From Cytophagales bacterium (lineage in GTDB: Bacteria; Bacteroidota; Bacteroidia; Cytophagales; Cyclobacteriaceae), in the NCBI GenBank assembly GCA_020402945.1, contig JADBYQ010000023.1, positions 1-52,551 on the forward strand: a stretch of DNA of 52,551 bases. Reading direction: 5' to 3'. The notes below the pieces were generated by a model. That model saw only the letters and a list, made by a program, of their open reading frames with translations, did not search any database and had not been told where the DNA came from. The position numbers were made by a program, and so were the translations under genes. Of this stretch, positions 1-8,365 are shown piece after piece (position 1 is the first letter of the stretch; every line of letters begins with the position of its first letter).

Positions 1-229
1 CTGTGAAAAACATATCTGACAGAGCCTGTTCTTTCTCTATCTCAAAATTGAAGATGCTTTGTTGGGTAAGCACTCGGATCCTCTCCTTTGCCTGTCGGTA
101 GAACCGTTCTACTTCTTCTGCGTTGGCCGAACTCCCAACGGCCTCAATGAGCTTGTTCTTTCCCTGGTACTTCCTAAGTATCTGTATGCTGATTACCCCA
201 CTATTATTTTACTTCTTGCGTATGAACAC
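1..229 (-). pseudogene. IS1634-type transposase, 5' end, with early in-frame stop
   Basis: Reading the minus strand from GTG at 227-229 gives VFIRKK, a TAA stop at 209-211, then an uninterrupted frame (NNSGVISIQILRKY..., later KLIEAVGSSANAEEVERFY) running off the left edge. The pattern of a short basic start, SxxSIQI, a K-rich stretch and 'xxxxVGSSxxxEEVExF' is what I recognise as the N-terminus of Bacteroidota IS1634/IS1549-type (DDE) transposases. The stop replaces a Lys-like codon at position 7. Only about 70 codons are in the window, so the state of the catalytic domain is unknown. Initiation downstream of the stop cannot be excluded, but no ATG is visible in the next 50 codons. Family assignment is by recall of the motif pattern. 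Confidence 0.6.
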
Positions 230-256
230 GATTCAAAGTAGGGCTGGGTCACCCAA

Positions 257-308
257 TTTCAAAGAAAAAACCCATCAATCACTATTGATTTCATGGTTTT
301 TTTTGAAA
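257..308. repeat. Imperfect inverted repeat next to the transposase remnant
   Basis: The left arm begins TTTCAAAGAAAAAACC and the right arm ends GGTTTTTTTTGAAA, with CAATCACTATTG-like sequence at the centre. The A/T-rich stem could act as a terminator for the gene on the right or belong to the IS terminal region. The stretch between this hairpin and 454 holds no gene I can defend. Confidence 0.45.
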
Positions 309-454
309 CCCTGAAAAATCGAGGAACTCAGGAAAACACAAGTCGAGCAATAAACCAGTGTACTTCTACCGGGTCTGTATCTGTTTGGGTAATGCGAATG
401 AGGTTTTCGTGGTCGATTTTGTTGATGGGAGTTTCCAAAAGAAAAATCAAAAAA

Positions 455-997
455 TCAACAACCCTTCAACTTAATCAAACAAAACACTCCATAGTTAATC
501 ATGTCTTGATAGTTGGCTTGAATACCCTCGCTCGCGAGCGTCTTACCATGGTTGTCTTCGATTTGCTTTACTCGTAGAAGCTTCATTAGAATAATATCAG
601 TCATCGAACTTACGCGCATTTCGCGCCATGCTTCGTCATAGTCGTGATTTTTGTTTTGCAGCAAGTGAAACGTCTCTTCTGCTGCAGTATCATAGAGTGG
701 CTCTAATTCGGTAAAAGTTAAGTCAAGCTTTTCCGACTCTTTCAGGCGGATTTGAATTAATGCAATAAGACAGTAATTAATGATCCCGATGAATTCGTCT
801 TTGATAGGATCTTCTACCTTTTGCACCCCTTTGTCTTGGATACTGCGAATCCGTTGAGCTTTAATGTAAATTTGGTCGGTGATGGAGGGCAATCTCAAAA
901 TGCGCCAGGCGGTGCCGTAGTCGTGGGTCTTCTTGGCAAACAGCGTTTTGCAGGTGGCCATCACCTCTTTATATTCGTGCAGGGTTTTTTCGTTCAT
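455..997 (-). CDS. DUF1599 domain protein (tandem duplicated domain)
   Basis: A 180-residue protein of the DUF1599 family (also named nucleotide modification associated domain 1). It contains two related halves. Residues about 15-90 include KKTHDYGTAWRILR...SITDQIYIKAQRIRSI, and residues about 105-178 include NKNHDYDEAWREMR...SMTDIILMKLLRVKQI, so the HDYxxAWRxxRxxSxTDxIxxK signature appears twice. No signal peptide or membrane segment is seen, so it is probably cytoplasmic. It is divergent from folP, with only 15 bp between start codons, so their promoters must overlap or lie inside each other's 5' ends. Biochemical function is unknown. The domain's link to modified-nucleotide metabolism comes from published domain-context analysis, not from this sequence. 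Confidence 0.85.
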   Translation of the reverse strand: MNEKTLHEYKEVMATCKTLFAKKTHDYGTAWRILRLPSITDQIYIKAQRIRSIQDKGVQKVEDPIKDEFIGIINYCLIALIQIRLKESEKLDLTFTELEPLYDTAAEETFHLLQNKNHDYDEAWREMRVSSMTDIILMKLLRVKQIEDNHGKTLASEGIQANYQDMINYGVFCLIKLKGC

Positions 998-1012
998 AGT
1001 GACTAGTCAGAG

Positions 1013-1888
1013 ATGCAAAGTAAATTATTTTCGGTCAACAAAACACTCAATGTTCAGGGTAGGGTAATTGATCTCAGCATACCAAGAGTAATGGGTATTC
1101 TAAATGTGACGCCTGATAGTTTTTTTGACGGCAACCGTTATCAATCGCCCGTTTCAATTTTGAATCAAGTGGAGAAGATGCTGCTACAAGGGGCTGATTT
1201 TATAGACGTGGGTGGATATTCCTCGCGTCCTGGTGCAACGGATATCTCAATTGACGAAGAAATCCAACGAGTGATACCAGCCATCGAGTTGATTTCAAAA
1301 CAATTTCCTCAAGCCATCATTTCAATTGATACCTTTCGATTTATCGTGGCAAAGCGAGCCGTAGATGCAGGCGCATCGCTGGTGAATGATATTTCTGCCG
1401 GGGAATTGGACATTGAGATGGTGCCTTCAGTAGCTGCTATGAAAGTTCCTTTTCTGGCTATGCACATGAAAGGGAATCCACAAACGATGAAGCAGCATGC
1501 CCATTACCAAGATCTTTTGCATGAAGTAGTCGCCTACTTCCACGAAAAGATAGGCCGATTCCATCAGGCCGGTATCAAAGATGTTTTGATCGATCCCGGA
1601 TTTGGTTTTGCTAAAACAATTGAACAGAATTTTGAATTGCTTAATCACTTAGACCACCTACTGATATTCGGTAAGCCTCTCGTGGTCGGTTTCTCTCGAA
1701 AATCAATGATTTGGCGAACACTTGATACAACTGCTGAACACGCGCTCAATGGCACTACGGCCCTTCACTCAATAGCATTAATCAAAGGTGCAGGCATTTT
1801 ACGCGTGCACGATGTAAAAGAGGCCGTGGAGGTGATCAAGCTGGTTGGTAGGGTCAATAGTCCATTGTCGATTGTCCATCGTCTATAG
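1013..1888 (+). CDS. folP: Dihydropteroate synthase
   Basis: Condenses 6-hydroxymethyl-7,8-dihydropterin diphosphate with p-aminobenzoate in folate synthesis; cytoplasmic TIM barrel. Family motifs occur in order: GILNVTPDSF (about residues 28-37), DVGGYSSRPGA for diphosphate binding, the SIDTFR strand, NDISAG, DPGFGFAK, GFSRKSM and the C-terminal RVHDVKEA. The length of 291 residues is slightly above the usual 270-285. The extra tail (SPLSIVHRL) is encoded inside the dispersed GTC-rich palindrome at 1851-1906, which suggests the native stop was replaced when that repeat arrived. cdaA follows 40 bp later on the same strand, a common arrangement in this phylum. Confidence 0.95.
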   Translation: MQSKLFSVNKTLNVQGRVIDLSIPRVMGILNVTPDSFFDGNRYQSPVSILNQVEKMLLQGADFIDVGGYSSRPGATDISIDEEIQRVIPAIELISKQFPQAIISIDTFRFIVAKRAVDAGASLVNDISAGELDIEMVPSVAAMKVPFLAMHMKGNPQTMKQHAHYQDLLHEVVAYFHEKIGRFHQAGIKDVLIDPGFGFAKTIEQNFELLNHLDHLLIFGKPLVVGFSRKSMIWRTLDTTAEHALNGTTALHSIALIKGAGILRVHDVKEAVEVIKLVGRVNSPLSIVHRL

Positions 1889-1906
1889 ACTATCGACCAT
1901 TGACCC
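1851..1906. repeat. GTC-rich palindromic dispersed repeat overlapping the folP 3' end
   Basis: Outer arms are GGGTCAAT (1851 on) and ATTGACCC (to 1906). The centre is the perfect palindrome GTCTATAGAC, with GTCGAT/GTCCAT words between. The same vocabulary recurs at 35613-35657 and 35753-35779. It supplies the last codons and stop of folP and lies just ahead of the cdaA promoter. Confidence 0.7.
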
Positions 1907-1914
1907 TATTTCCT

Positions 1915-1922
1915 TAACTTTG
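1915..1922 (+). promoter_or_regulatory. Putative -7 element of the cdaA promoter
   Basis: TAACTTTG matches the Bacteroidota TAnnTTTG -7 consensus exactly and ends six bases before the cdaA ATG, implying a very short leader. No well-spaced -33 TTTG is visible, because the upstream sequence is the palindromic repeat. Confidence 0.45.
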
Positions 1923-1928
1923 CATTCG

Positions 1929-2777
1929 ATGCTATTCGCTTATAAAATTGGTTTCTTAGACATTAGTTGGGTGGATGTGGTAGACGTTGGCCTGGTGGCT
2001 ATTCTACTGTACCAAATCTATAAGCTAATTAGAGGTAGTATTGCTGTGAATATATTCTTGGGCATTCTGGCCCTTTATCTGGTGTATCTGATTGTTCGCG
2101 CTGCGCAGATGGAATTGCTGGCCACAATATTGGGTCAGTTTATGGGTGTAGGCGTATTGGCTATGATTATTCTGTTCCAGCCGGAAATTCGAAAGTTCTT
2201 GTTGCTAATTGGCCGGACAACTGAAATCAATCGGGGGAGTATTTTAAAGACGTTGGCCAATTGGCGCAGTGATCATCATGACGATTTCGATGTGCACCAA
2301 TTGATGGAAGCAGTAAAGACATTGAAGGCTACGCGAACCGGGGCGCTTATTGTGTTTTCACGCGACATGGAATTGAAATTTTATGCGGAGACGGGCGACC
2401 CATTAGGTTCGGTGGTGAACAAAAGGTTACTCTTGTCGATATTCAATAAACAGAGTCCGTTGCATGATGGCGCAGTTATTATTTATCAAGGACGAATTAA
2501 GGCAGCGCGTTGTGTACTACCCGTTAGTGAAAATGATCATTTGCCCTCTCATTTTGGATTGAGACACCGATCAGCAATTGGCATGAGTGAAGCAACGGAC
2601 ACTTTAGTGATGGCTATTTCAGAAGAGACCGGGCGATTGATTTTAGCAAGAAATGGAAAATATATTAGGGGGTTGAAGCTGAAGCAAGTCGAGCAAAAGA
2701 TACTTGAGTATTTACATAATTCAGAGCCGAAGACGTGGGAAGAAGTGGTTACCGAACCCGAGCCCATCGAGTCATAG
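1929..2777 (+). CDS. cdaA: Diadenylate cyclase CdaA (membrane-anchored)
   Basis: Makes the second messenger cyclic di-AMP from two ATP. The N-terminal ~95 residues contain three hydrophobic segments. The DAC domain follows, with the DGAVII motif near residue 179 and the RHRSAIGMSE motif near residue 213, the two signatures that hold ATP and metal. I chose the ATG at 1929 because it starts directly at the membrane region (MLFAYKIGF) and sits just behind a TAACTTTG promoter element. An upstream in-frame start at 1845 would add 28 residues coded by folP and the palindromic repeat. The result is 282 residues, near the usual 265-280. Confidence 0.93.
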   Translation: MLFAYKIGFLDISWVDVVDVGLVAILLYQIYKLIRGSIAVNIFLGILALYLVYLIVRAAQMELLATILGQFMGVGVLAMIILFQPEIRKFLLLIGRTTEINRGSILKTLANWRSDHHDDFDVHQLMEAVKTLKATRTGALIVFSRDMELKFYAETGDPLGSVVNKRLLLSIFNKQSPLHDGAVIIYQGRIKAARCVLPVSENDHLPSHFGLRHRSAIGMSEATDTLVMAISEETGRLILARNGKYIRGLKLKQVEQKILEYLHNSEPKTWEEVVTEPEPIES

Positions 2778-2844
2778 GAGATAAAAACATAGTTAATCTG
2801 GTCAACACCAGTCAACTCAGTCTTATATCAAAACAACCTCGTAA

Positions 2845-4041
2845 CTATTTCAAAACACCAAGTTCTTGTCCAATTTCCGTAAATGCTTTAATAGCTTTGT
2901 CGAGATGATGCTTTTCGTGACCAGCCGAAATCTGAACCCGAATTCTTGCCTTCCCCTTTGCAACTACTGGGAAAAAGAATCCAATTACGTAAATGCCTTT
3001 CTCCAATAATTTTTCAGCAAACTTTTGAGCCAACGGTGCCTCATACAACATAATCGGAACAATAGGGTGAACACCTAGCTTAATATCAAATCCTGCTGCG
3101 GTCATTGCCTCGCGAAAGTATTTGGTGTTGGACTCCAATTTATCTCTAAGGGCTGTTGTCTCGGATAACATGTTAAACACTTCAATCGAGGCGCCCACGA
3201 TCGATGGAGCTAGTGTATTCGAAAATAAATACGGTCTAGAACGTTGACGAAGGAGTTCAATGATTTCTTTCTTGCCAGAAGTGAATCCACCCGAAGCGCC
3301 ACCCAACGCCTTGCCAAGTGTACCGGTTATTATATCAACGCGATCCATCACACCGCAGTACTCAGGTACACCACGCCCTGTTTTGCCAATAAATCCCGAA
3401 GAGTGGCATTCATCTGTCATGACGAGTGCCTCAAACTGATCGGCCAAATCACAAATCTTGTTAAGTTGTGCAATCGTGCCATCCATGGAGAAAGCGCCAT
3501 CTGTTACAATGATAATTTGTTTGGCACCTGCTTTCCGCGCATCCTCCAACTGTGCTTTTAGATCGCTCATGTCATTGTGCTTGTAGCGGTAGCGCATTGC
3601 TTTGCAAAGGCGCACCCCGTCAATAATGGAAGCATGGTTCAACTCATCGGAGATAATGGCATCTTGTTCGCCAAATAAAGGCTCGAACACCCCGCCATTG
3701 GCGTCAAAAGCAGCCGCATACAAAATGGTATCTTCGGTGCCTAAAAATTCAGAAATCTTTTTTTCCAACTCTTTGTGGATGTCTTGTGTGCCACAAATAA
3801 ATCGAACAGAGGACAACCCGAAGCCATGTGTGTCAATCGCCCTTTTTGCGGCCTCAATCACTCTTGGATGTGAGGACAAACCCAAATAATTATTTGCGCA
3901 AAAGTTAATTACTTCACGGCCATCTGTGGTTTTGATGTCAGCCGCTTGTGGTGTGGTAATAATGCGTTCCTTTTTGAATAGTCCGGCTTCACGAATCGTA
4001 TTTAATTCTTTTTCCAGAACGGGTTGGAGTTTTTTGTACAT
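2845..4041 (-). CDS. kbl: Glycine C-acetyltransferase (2-amino-3-ketobutyrate CoA ligase)
   Basis: PLP enzyme that cleaves 2-amino-3-ketobutyrate with CoA into glycine and acetyl-CoA. Fold-type I alpha-oxoamine synthase signatures are present: NYLGLSSHP near the N-terminus, the [15 protein letters not shown] segment, and the PLP lysine in GTLGKALGG near residue 243. The start [13 protein letters not shown] gives 398 residues, matching the family's usual 395-400. An upstream in-frame ATG at 4098 would add 19 residues from the intergenic region and is less likely. It is transcribed divergently from the threonine dehydrogenase at 4138, so both threonine-catabolism steps share a 96-bp control region. 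Confidence 0.94.
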   Translation of the reverse strand: MYKKLQPVLEKELNTIREAGLFKKERIITTPQAADIKTTDGREVINFCANNYLGLSSHPRVIEAAKRAIDTHGFGLSSVRFICGTQDIHKELEKKISEFLGTEDTILYAAAFDANGGVFEPLFGEQDAIISDELNHASIIDGVRLCKAMRYRYKHNDMSDLKAQLEDARKAGAKQIIIVTDGAFSMDGTIAQLNKICDLADQFEALVMTDECHSSGFIGKTGRGVPEYCGVMDRVDIITGTLGKALGGASGGFTSGKKEIIELLRQRSRPYLFSNTLAPSIVGASIEVFNMLSETTALRDKLESNTKYFREAMTAAGFDIKLGVHPIVPIMLYEAPLAQKFAEKLLEKGIYVIGFFFPVVAKGKARIRVQISAGHEKHHLDKAIKAFTEIGQELGVLK

Positions 4042-4070
4042 AGCAATGATCTTTAATTTGACCCCAAAGC

Positions 4071-4088
4071 TACGAATCGTATTTCGTA
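4071..4088. promoter_or_regulatory. Inverted repeat between divergent kbl and tdh
   Basis: TACGAA (4071-4076) and TTCGTA (4083-4088) form a perfect 6-bp inverted repeat with a 6-bp spacer. It lies in the shared control region and could be an operator. Similar ATTCGTA words are common as dispersed sequence in this phylum, so a regulatory role is only a guess. TAACTTCG at 4111-4118 resembles a -7 element for tdh. Confidence 0.3.
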
Positions 4089-4137
4089 ATTCGCACATCG
4101 TAAATTTCCCTAACTTCGCCCGCGCATTCGATTTAGT

Positions 4138-5100
4138 ATGAAGAAAACAAAGGTTTTATTGATAGGTGCAGGCGGCCAGCTGGGCTCAGAACTCACGCAA
4201 GGTCTTTGGCGGATTTATGGTCAGGAAAATGTGATTGCCTCTGACATAAAAGATGCACAGGGTATTCTGAAAGAGGGACCTTTTGAGAAGTTTGATGTGA
4301 TGCAACGTGACAAACTTTTCGAACTATTGAAAAAGAACGAGATAACACAAGTATATCATTTGGCAGCCTTGCTCTCGGCAACAGGCGAGAAGGATCCGCG
4401 GTGGGCGTGGAAATTAAACATGGAAAGTTTATTGTTTGTTTTAGAGGCAGCCCACGAAATTAAACTTCACAAGGTGTATTGGCCTAGTTCTATTGCAGCC
4501 TTCGGCCCGACAACGCCCAAACAAAATACGCCTCAAGACACCATCATGGATCCAACCACCGTCTATGGGATTACCAAATTGGCGGGTGAACTTTGGTGTG
4601 AGTACTATTTCAGGCGTTATGGTGTAGATGTAAGAAGTCTCCGGTATCCGGGGTTGATTGGTTATAAAACACCTCCCGGTGGTGGTACAACAGATTATGC
4701 AGTCGACATTTACTTTAAAGCGTTGAAGGAAAAAAAATACGAATGTTTTTTGGCGGCTGATACTTACCTTCCCATGATGTATATGGATGATGCCGTGAAA
4801 GCAACCATCGATTTAATGGAAGCACCTGCTGAAAAGGTAAAGGTCCGCACAAGCTACAACATCGGGGCGATGAGTTTTTGCCCGGCACAGATCGCTTCTA
4901 CCATTAAAAAGCATATTCCCGAGTTTTCGATTTCTTACAAACCCGATTTTAGGCAAGCGATCGCAGATTCATGGCCCAAATCAATGGACGATTCTGCTGC
5001 CCGACAAGATTGGGGATGGAAGCACCAGTTTGGACTAGAGGAAATGACCGAAGAAATATTAAAGAACCTTTCGTTGGAAATGGGCACTTCAAATGTCTAG
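4138..5100 (+). CDS. L-threonine 3-dehydrogenase, epimerase-type (short-chain dehydrogenase family)
   Basis: An extended SDR/UDP-galactose-epimerase-like protein, of the type characterised as NAD-dependent L-threonine 3-dehydrogenase in flavobacteria. It would oxidise threonine to 2-amino-3-ketobutyrate, the substrate of Kbl. It shows the N-terminal Rossmann motif GAGGQLGSE (residues about 10-18), the catalytic Ser in PSSIAAFG (near 117) and YGITK (near 142), plus the family's [18 protein letters not shown] stretch. Divergent placement next to kbl strongly supports the assignment over other epimerases. The last 8 bases overlap the start of the flippase gene. Confidence 0.9.
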   Translation: MKKTKVLLIGAGGQLGSELTQGLWRIYGQENVIASDIKDAQGILKEGPFEKFDVMQRDKLFELLKKNEITQVYHLAALLSATGEKDPRWAWKLNMESLLFVLEAAHEIKLHKVYWPSSIAAFGPTTPKQNTPQDTIMDPTTVYGITKLAGELWCEYYFRRYGVDVRSLRYPGLIGYKTPPGGGTTDYAVDIYFKALKEKKYECFLAADTYLPMMYMDDAVKATIDLMEAPAEKVKVRTSYNIGAMSFCPAQIASTIKKHIPEFSISYKPDFRQAIADSWPKSMDDSAARQDWGWKHQFGLEEMTEEILKNLSLEMGTSNV

Positions 5101-6541
5101 ACTCAAAGTACTGGCGGGAGAGACAGTGCTCTATGGTTTTGGGAGTATTCTTCCCAGAATGCTGAACTTCTTTTTGCTTACTCCGCACACAAACATTTTT
5201 TCATTAGCAGAATATGGAGCAATTACTAAGCTGTATGCCTTTGTCGCGTTTGTGAACATCGTATTCATGTTTGGTATGGAAACCGCCTTTTTTAGGTTTG
5301 CCAATAAACCTAACGCCAACACTGCGAGAATCTTTAACCTAGCGCAGACTTGTGTGGTTCTTGTTAGCATTCCCCTTACACTTTTGTTTATTGTATTTTC
5401 TTCCCCCATTGCTACCTATATGGGTGTGGCTGCCCATCCGGAGTTTATTACCTGGCTCTCAGTGGTGATGCTTACAGATGCGCTCGTAGCGATTCCGTTT
5501 GCCAGATTGCGATTAGAGAAGAAGGCTTTTCAATTTGCAGCTGCAAAAATTATTAACGTTCTCATTTTACTTGGCCTGAATCTTTATTTTTTGAAAGTCA
5601 GCTACGATCCGTCAATCAATATTGGTTATGTCTTTCTGGCGAACCTCATCGCGAATGCGTTCTTTATTTTGTTCTTTCTAAAAACACTTATTGCCTGGCG
5701 GCCAGCATTTGATAAAGAGATTTCACCTGAAATGCTACATTATGCCTACCCAGTTATGCTTACGGGTGTCGCAGGCATGACCAACGAAATGTTCTCGCGG
5801 GTATCCTTGGATTGGTGGCTACCAACTGATTTTTATAAACCGATTTCAAATCAGGCTGCGGTAGGTGTTTTCGGAGCCTGCTATAAGTTCGCAGTACTTA
5901 TGAACCTTGGTATTCAGGCCTTCCGTTATGCAGCAGAGCCTTTTTTCTTTTCGCAGGCGGCCGACAAGAATTCTCCTGCACTTTTCGCCAAGGTCAACCA
6001 TTACTTTGTTATAGTCGGTTGCATTGTATTTTTGGGAATTAGCATCAATCTGGATATTTTCCAATTGTTGATTGGTACTGATTTTCGATCGGGAATTTCA
6101 ATTGTGCCCATTCTCTTAATGGCGTATTTGTTATTGGGCGTTTACTATAATTTCAGCGTGTGGTTCAAATTGACCGACAAAACTTATTATGGCACACTTA
6201 TTACTGTTGGCGGTGCTGCGCTTACGATTGGAGCAAATTTTTTGTTAATCCCAATTATGGGTTACACCGGCAGCAGTTGGGCGGCTTTGTTGTGCTATGC
6301 GTTTATGGCGGGATGTTGCTATTTTCTCGGCCAGAGGCATTTCCCAATTCCCTACCGAATGGGGACAAGTTTCATGTATCTGACTAGCACCGTAGTAATT
6401 ACGTATGCCGTGCTGGCCGTCACCCTGCCCAATCAATGGATCGCTTCGATTTTCCATGGATTTGTAATCATTTGTTTTGTAGGTGCCATCTACCTTCTTG
6501 AGCGCAGAGGACTGAAAAGCGCAATAGTTGATCAACGTTGA
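5093..6541 (+). CDS. Lipopolysaccharide/oligosaccharide flippase (MATE/MVF-like)
   Basis: A 482-residue integral membrane protein with about 12-14 hydrophobic segments and the N-terminal pattern typical of polysaccharide-biosynthesis flippases (GETVLYGFGSILPRMLNF, then a long loop and TM2). It is expected to move lipid-linked glycans across the inner membrane. Start is the ATG at 5093, overlapping the tdh stop by 8 bp, which implies translational coupling. No glycosyltransferases are nearby, so its substrate cannot be guessed. The next gene begins 56 bp downstream on the same strand. Confidence 0.85.
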   Translation: MSRLKVLAGETVLYGFGSILPRMLNFFLLTPHTNIFSLAEYGAITKLYAFVAFVNIVFMFGMETAFFRFANKPNANTARIFNLAQTCVVLVSIPLTLLFIVFSSPIATYMGVAAHPEFITWLSVVMLTDALVAIPFARLRLEKKAFQFAAAKIINVLILLGLNLYFLKVSYDPSINIGYVFLANLIANAFFILFFLKTLIAWRPAFDKEISPEMLHYAYPVMLTGVAGMTNEMFSRVSLDWWLPTDFYKPISNQAAVGVFGACYKFAVLMNLGIQAFRYAAEPFFFSQAADKNSPALFAKVNHYFVIVGCIVFLGISINLDIFQLLIGTDFRSGISIVPILLMAYLLLGVYYNFSVWFKLTDKTYYGTLITVGGAALTIGANFLLIPIMGYTGSSWAALLCYAFMAGCCYFLGQRHFPIPYRMGTSFMYLTSTVVITYAVLAVTLPNQWIASIFHGFVIICFVGAIYLLERRGLKSAIVDQR

Positions 6542-6597
6542 CGAGTTAACGGTAAAATCAACTAATTTTGAAGATTAACTAACTGTGTAAGATTCCA

Positions 6598-8361
6598 TTG
6601 ATACGTTTTTTCGAGAAATTAGCCATTTTAAGCTTCCTTTTCACTGTTTGCCATTTTACCTCGCACGGTCAGCGGGATAGGAAAAGGAAAATGGAGACTG
6701 TAAACTCTCCTTCTGTAAGGCTGAGTGAAGCCGAGGCCGTGTTTATTGAGGGTGAGAAGTTTTTCATTTTGGAAGACTATTCTAAGGCACTTCTCTATTT
6801 TTCGAGAGCAGCAGAATTAAATCCCAATAGTCCGACCATTTTTTACAAACTCGCAGAGGTGCTCTTTAAGAGCAGCAAGGATGAAGATCTCAAGCGCGCG
6901 ATTGTTCATATTGAGCGTGCCATAAAGTTGGATAACAAAAACAAATATTATTACCTGCTGGCATCAAACCTCTATAGTAGCCTTGGTCAGTTCTCCAAGT
7001 CTGCAGAAACATTGGAAACAATGATTAAGGAAGTCCCCGAAACGGAGGAGTACTTATATGAATTAGCAACAATCTATCAGTTTGATAAGAAGGACGCAGA
7101 GGCGCTCAAGGTGTATGACAGAGCAGAAAACATCTTGGGAATCAACGAAGTCTCATCACTTCAAAAACAACGGATTTATTTTGATCAGGGCAAAGTAGCT
7201 GAAGCCATTGGAGAGGTTGAAAAATTGGTGCAGGTTTTTCCTGACGAAGAGCGTTACATGCTTGCCTTGGCCGAGCTATTAAATCAAAATAAGCAAACTG
7301 CAAAGGCTATTAGTAAGGTAGAGGACTTTTTGAAAGATAATCCCGAAGCGCCCAGTTCCCGTTTGGTGCTGAGCGGGTTGTATCGAGATATAGGTCAGGA
7401 GAAAAAATCAAGAGACTTGGTCGTGGGCTTGTTGGATGATCCATTGGCGCCATTGTCAAGCAAATTGATATTGGTTGGCACCTATAGTGCGGAAATTAGT
7501 CAGAACAAAGGTAGAGGTGTGCCGAATAAAGACTTAGAAGAATTTGTCCTGACATTATTTGCAAAATTAGAGCAAGCTTATCCTTCGGAAACAGAAGTGC
7601 AGGTTCTGGGAGGAGATCTTTTTTTGACGTTGGAGAGAAACGAAAAAGCAAAAGAACATTATCTAAAAGCTGTGCGTGGGGGTGCGAGCAGCTTTGAGTC
7701 GTGGCAAAACCTTCTGTTTCTCGAAACGCAGTCCAATCAATTTGATAGTGTCATCGTTCACACAGAAGAGGCGCTTGAGTTGTTTCCAAATCAAGCCATG
7801 GTCTATTACTTTAATGGCTATGCACACTTACGCCAAAAGTCTTATCGCGAAGCCACTGTTGGCTTGGAACAAGCCAAAAAATTGGCAGCCAAGGATGTAA
7901 ACCTTGTAGCCGAAATGAACAGCATGTTGGGTGATGCCTATGAGGCATTAAAGGAATACGACAAGTCAGCAAGATCATATGAGGAAGCACTTGCGACTAA
8001 TCCAATGAATGATATTGTATTGAATAACTACAGTTATTATTTGTCGTTGCGGAAAGCCGATTTGGAGAAGGCAGAAAAAATGTCAACTCAATTGATCAAG
8101 AATCAGCCCGATAATGCTGCTTACTTGGACACCCATGCTTGGGTATTGTACCAGCGTGGCAAATATAAAGAAGCACGAAAAGTGATGGAGAAGGCAATAG
8201 ACACAGGTAATGGGTCGGCTATTCACTTTGAACATTATGGTGATATCTTGTTTCAACTGGGCGACAGCAACAGTGCCGTGCTTCAGTGGAGAAAGGCAAA
8301 ATCATTAGATAGCTCCAATGAAATGATTGACAAAAAAATTGCGAATAGGAAAATATATTAA
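6598..8361 (+). CDS. Secreted tetratricopeptide repeat protein
   Basis: 587 residues with a hydrophobic N-terminal signal segment (about 5-24, ending HGQ) and repeated TPR units from about residue 45 to the end, for example AVFIEGEKFFILEDYSKAL and ALLYFSRAAELNPNSPTI. No enzymatic domain is visible; it is probably a periplasmic scaffold. The start is TTG at 6598. An in-frame stop lies 15 bases upstream, and the first in-frame ATG (6691) would remove the signal peptide, so TTG is preferred. A DUF4292 lipoprotein starts four bases after the stop, and an EnvC-like protein overlaps that, forming a three-gene operon that recurs in Bacteroidota. Confidence 0.85.
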   Translation: MIRFFEKLAILSFLFTVCHFTSHGQRDRKRKMETVNSPSVRLSEAEAVFIEGEKFFILEDYSKALLYFSRAAELNPNSPTIFYKLAEVLFKSSKDEDLKRAIVHIERAIKLDNKNKYYYLLASNLYSSLGQFSKSAETLETMIKEVPETEEYLYELATIYQFDKKDAEALKVYDRAENILGINEVSSLQKQRIYFDQGKVAEAIGEVEKLVQVFPDEERYMLALAELLNQNKQTAKAISKVEDFLKDNPEAPSSRLVLSGLYRDIGQEKKSRDLVVGLLDDPLAPLSSKLILVGTYSAEISQNKGRGVPNKDLEEFVLTLFAKLEQAYPSETEVQVLGGDLFLTLERNEKAKEHYLKAVRGGASSFESWQNLLFLETQSNQFDSVIVHTEEALELFPNQAMVYYFNGYAHLRQKSYREATVGLEQAKKLAAKDVNLVAEMNSMLGDAYEALKEYDKSARSYEEALATNPMNDIVLNNYSYYLSLRKADLEKAEKMSTQLIKNQPDNAAYLDTHAWVLYQRGKYKEARKVMEKAIDTGNGSAIHFEHYGDILFQLGDSNSAVLQWRKAKSLDSSNEMIDKKIANRKIY

Positions 8362-8365
8362 GTTC

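Noticed and set aside
328-450. A short minus-strand frame (about 40 codons, ending VHWFIARLVFS) after DUF1599
   Set aside because: No ATG, no recognisable family and a start inside the neighbouring gene's stop region; the protein-like look may be chance or a relic.
2798-2811. CTGGT-CAAC-ACCAG hairpin between cdaA and kbl as a terminator
   Set aside because: Short stem and no T-run on either strand.
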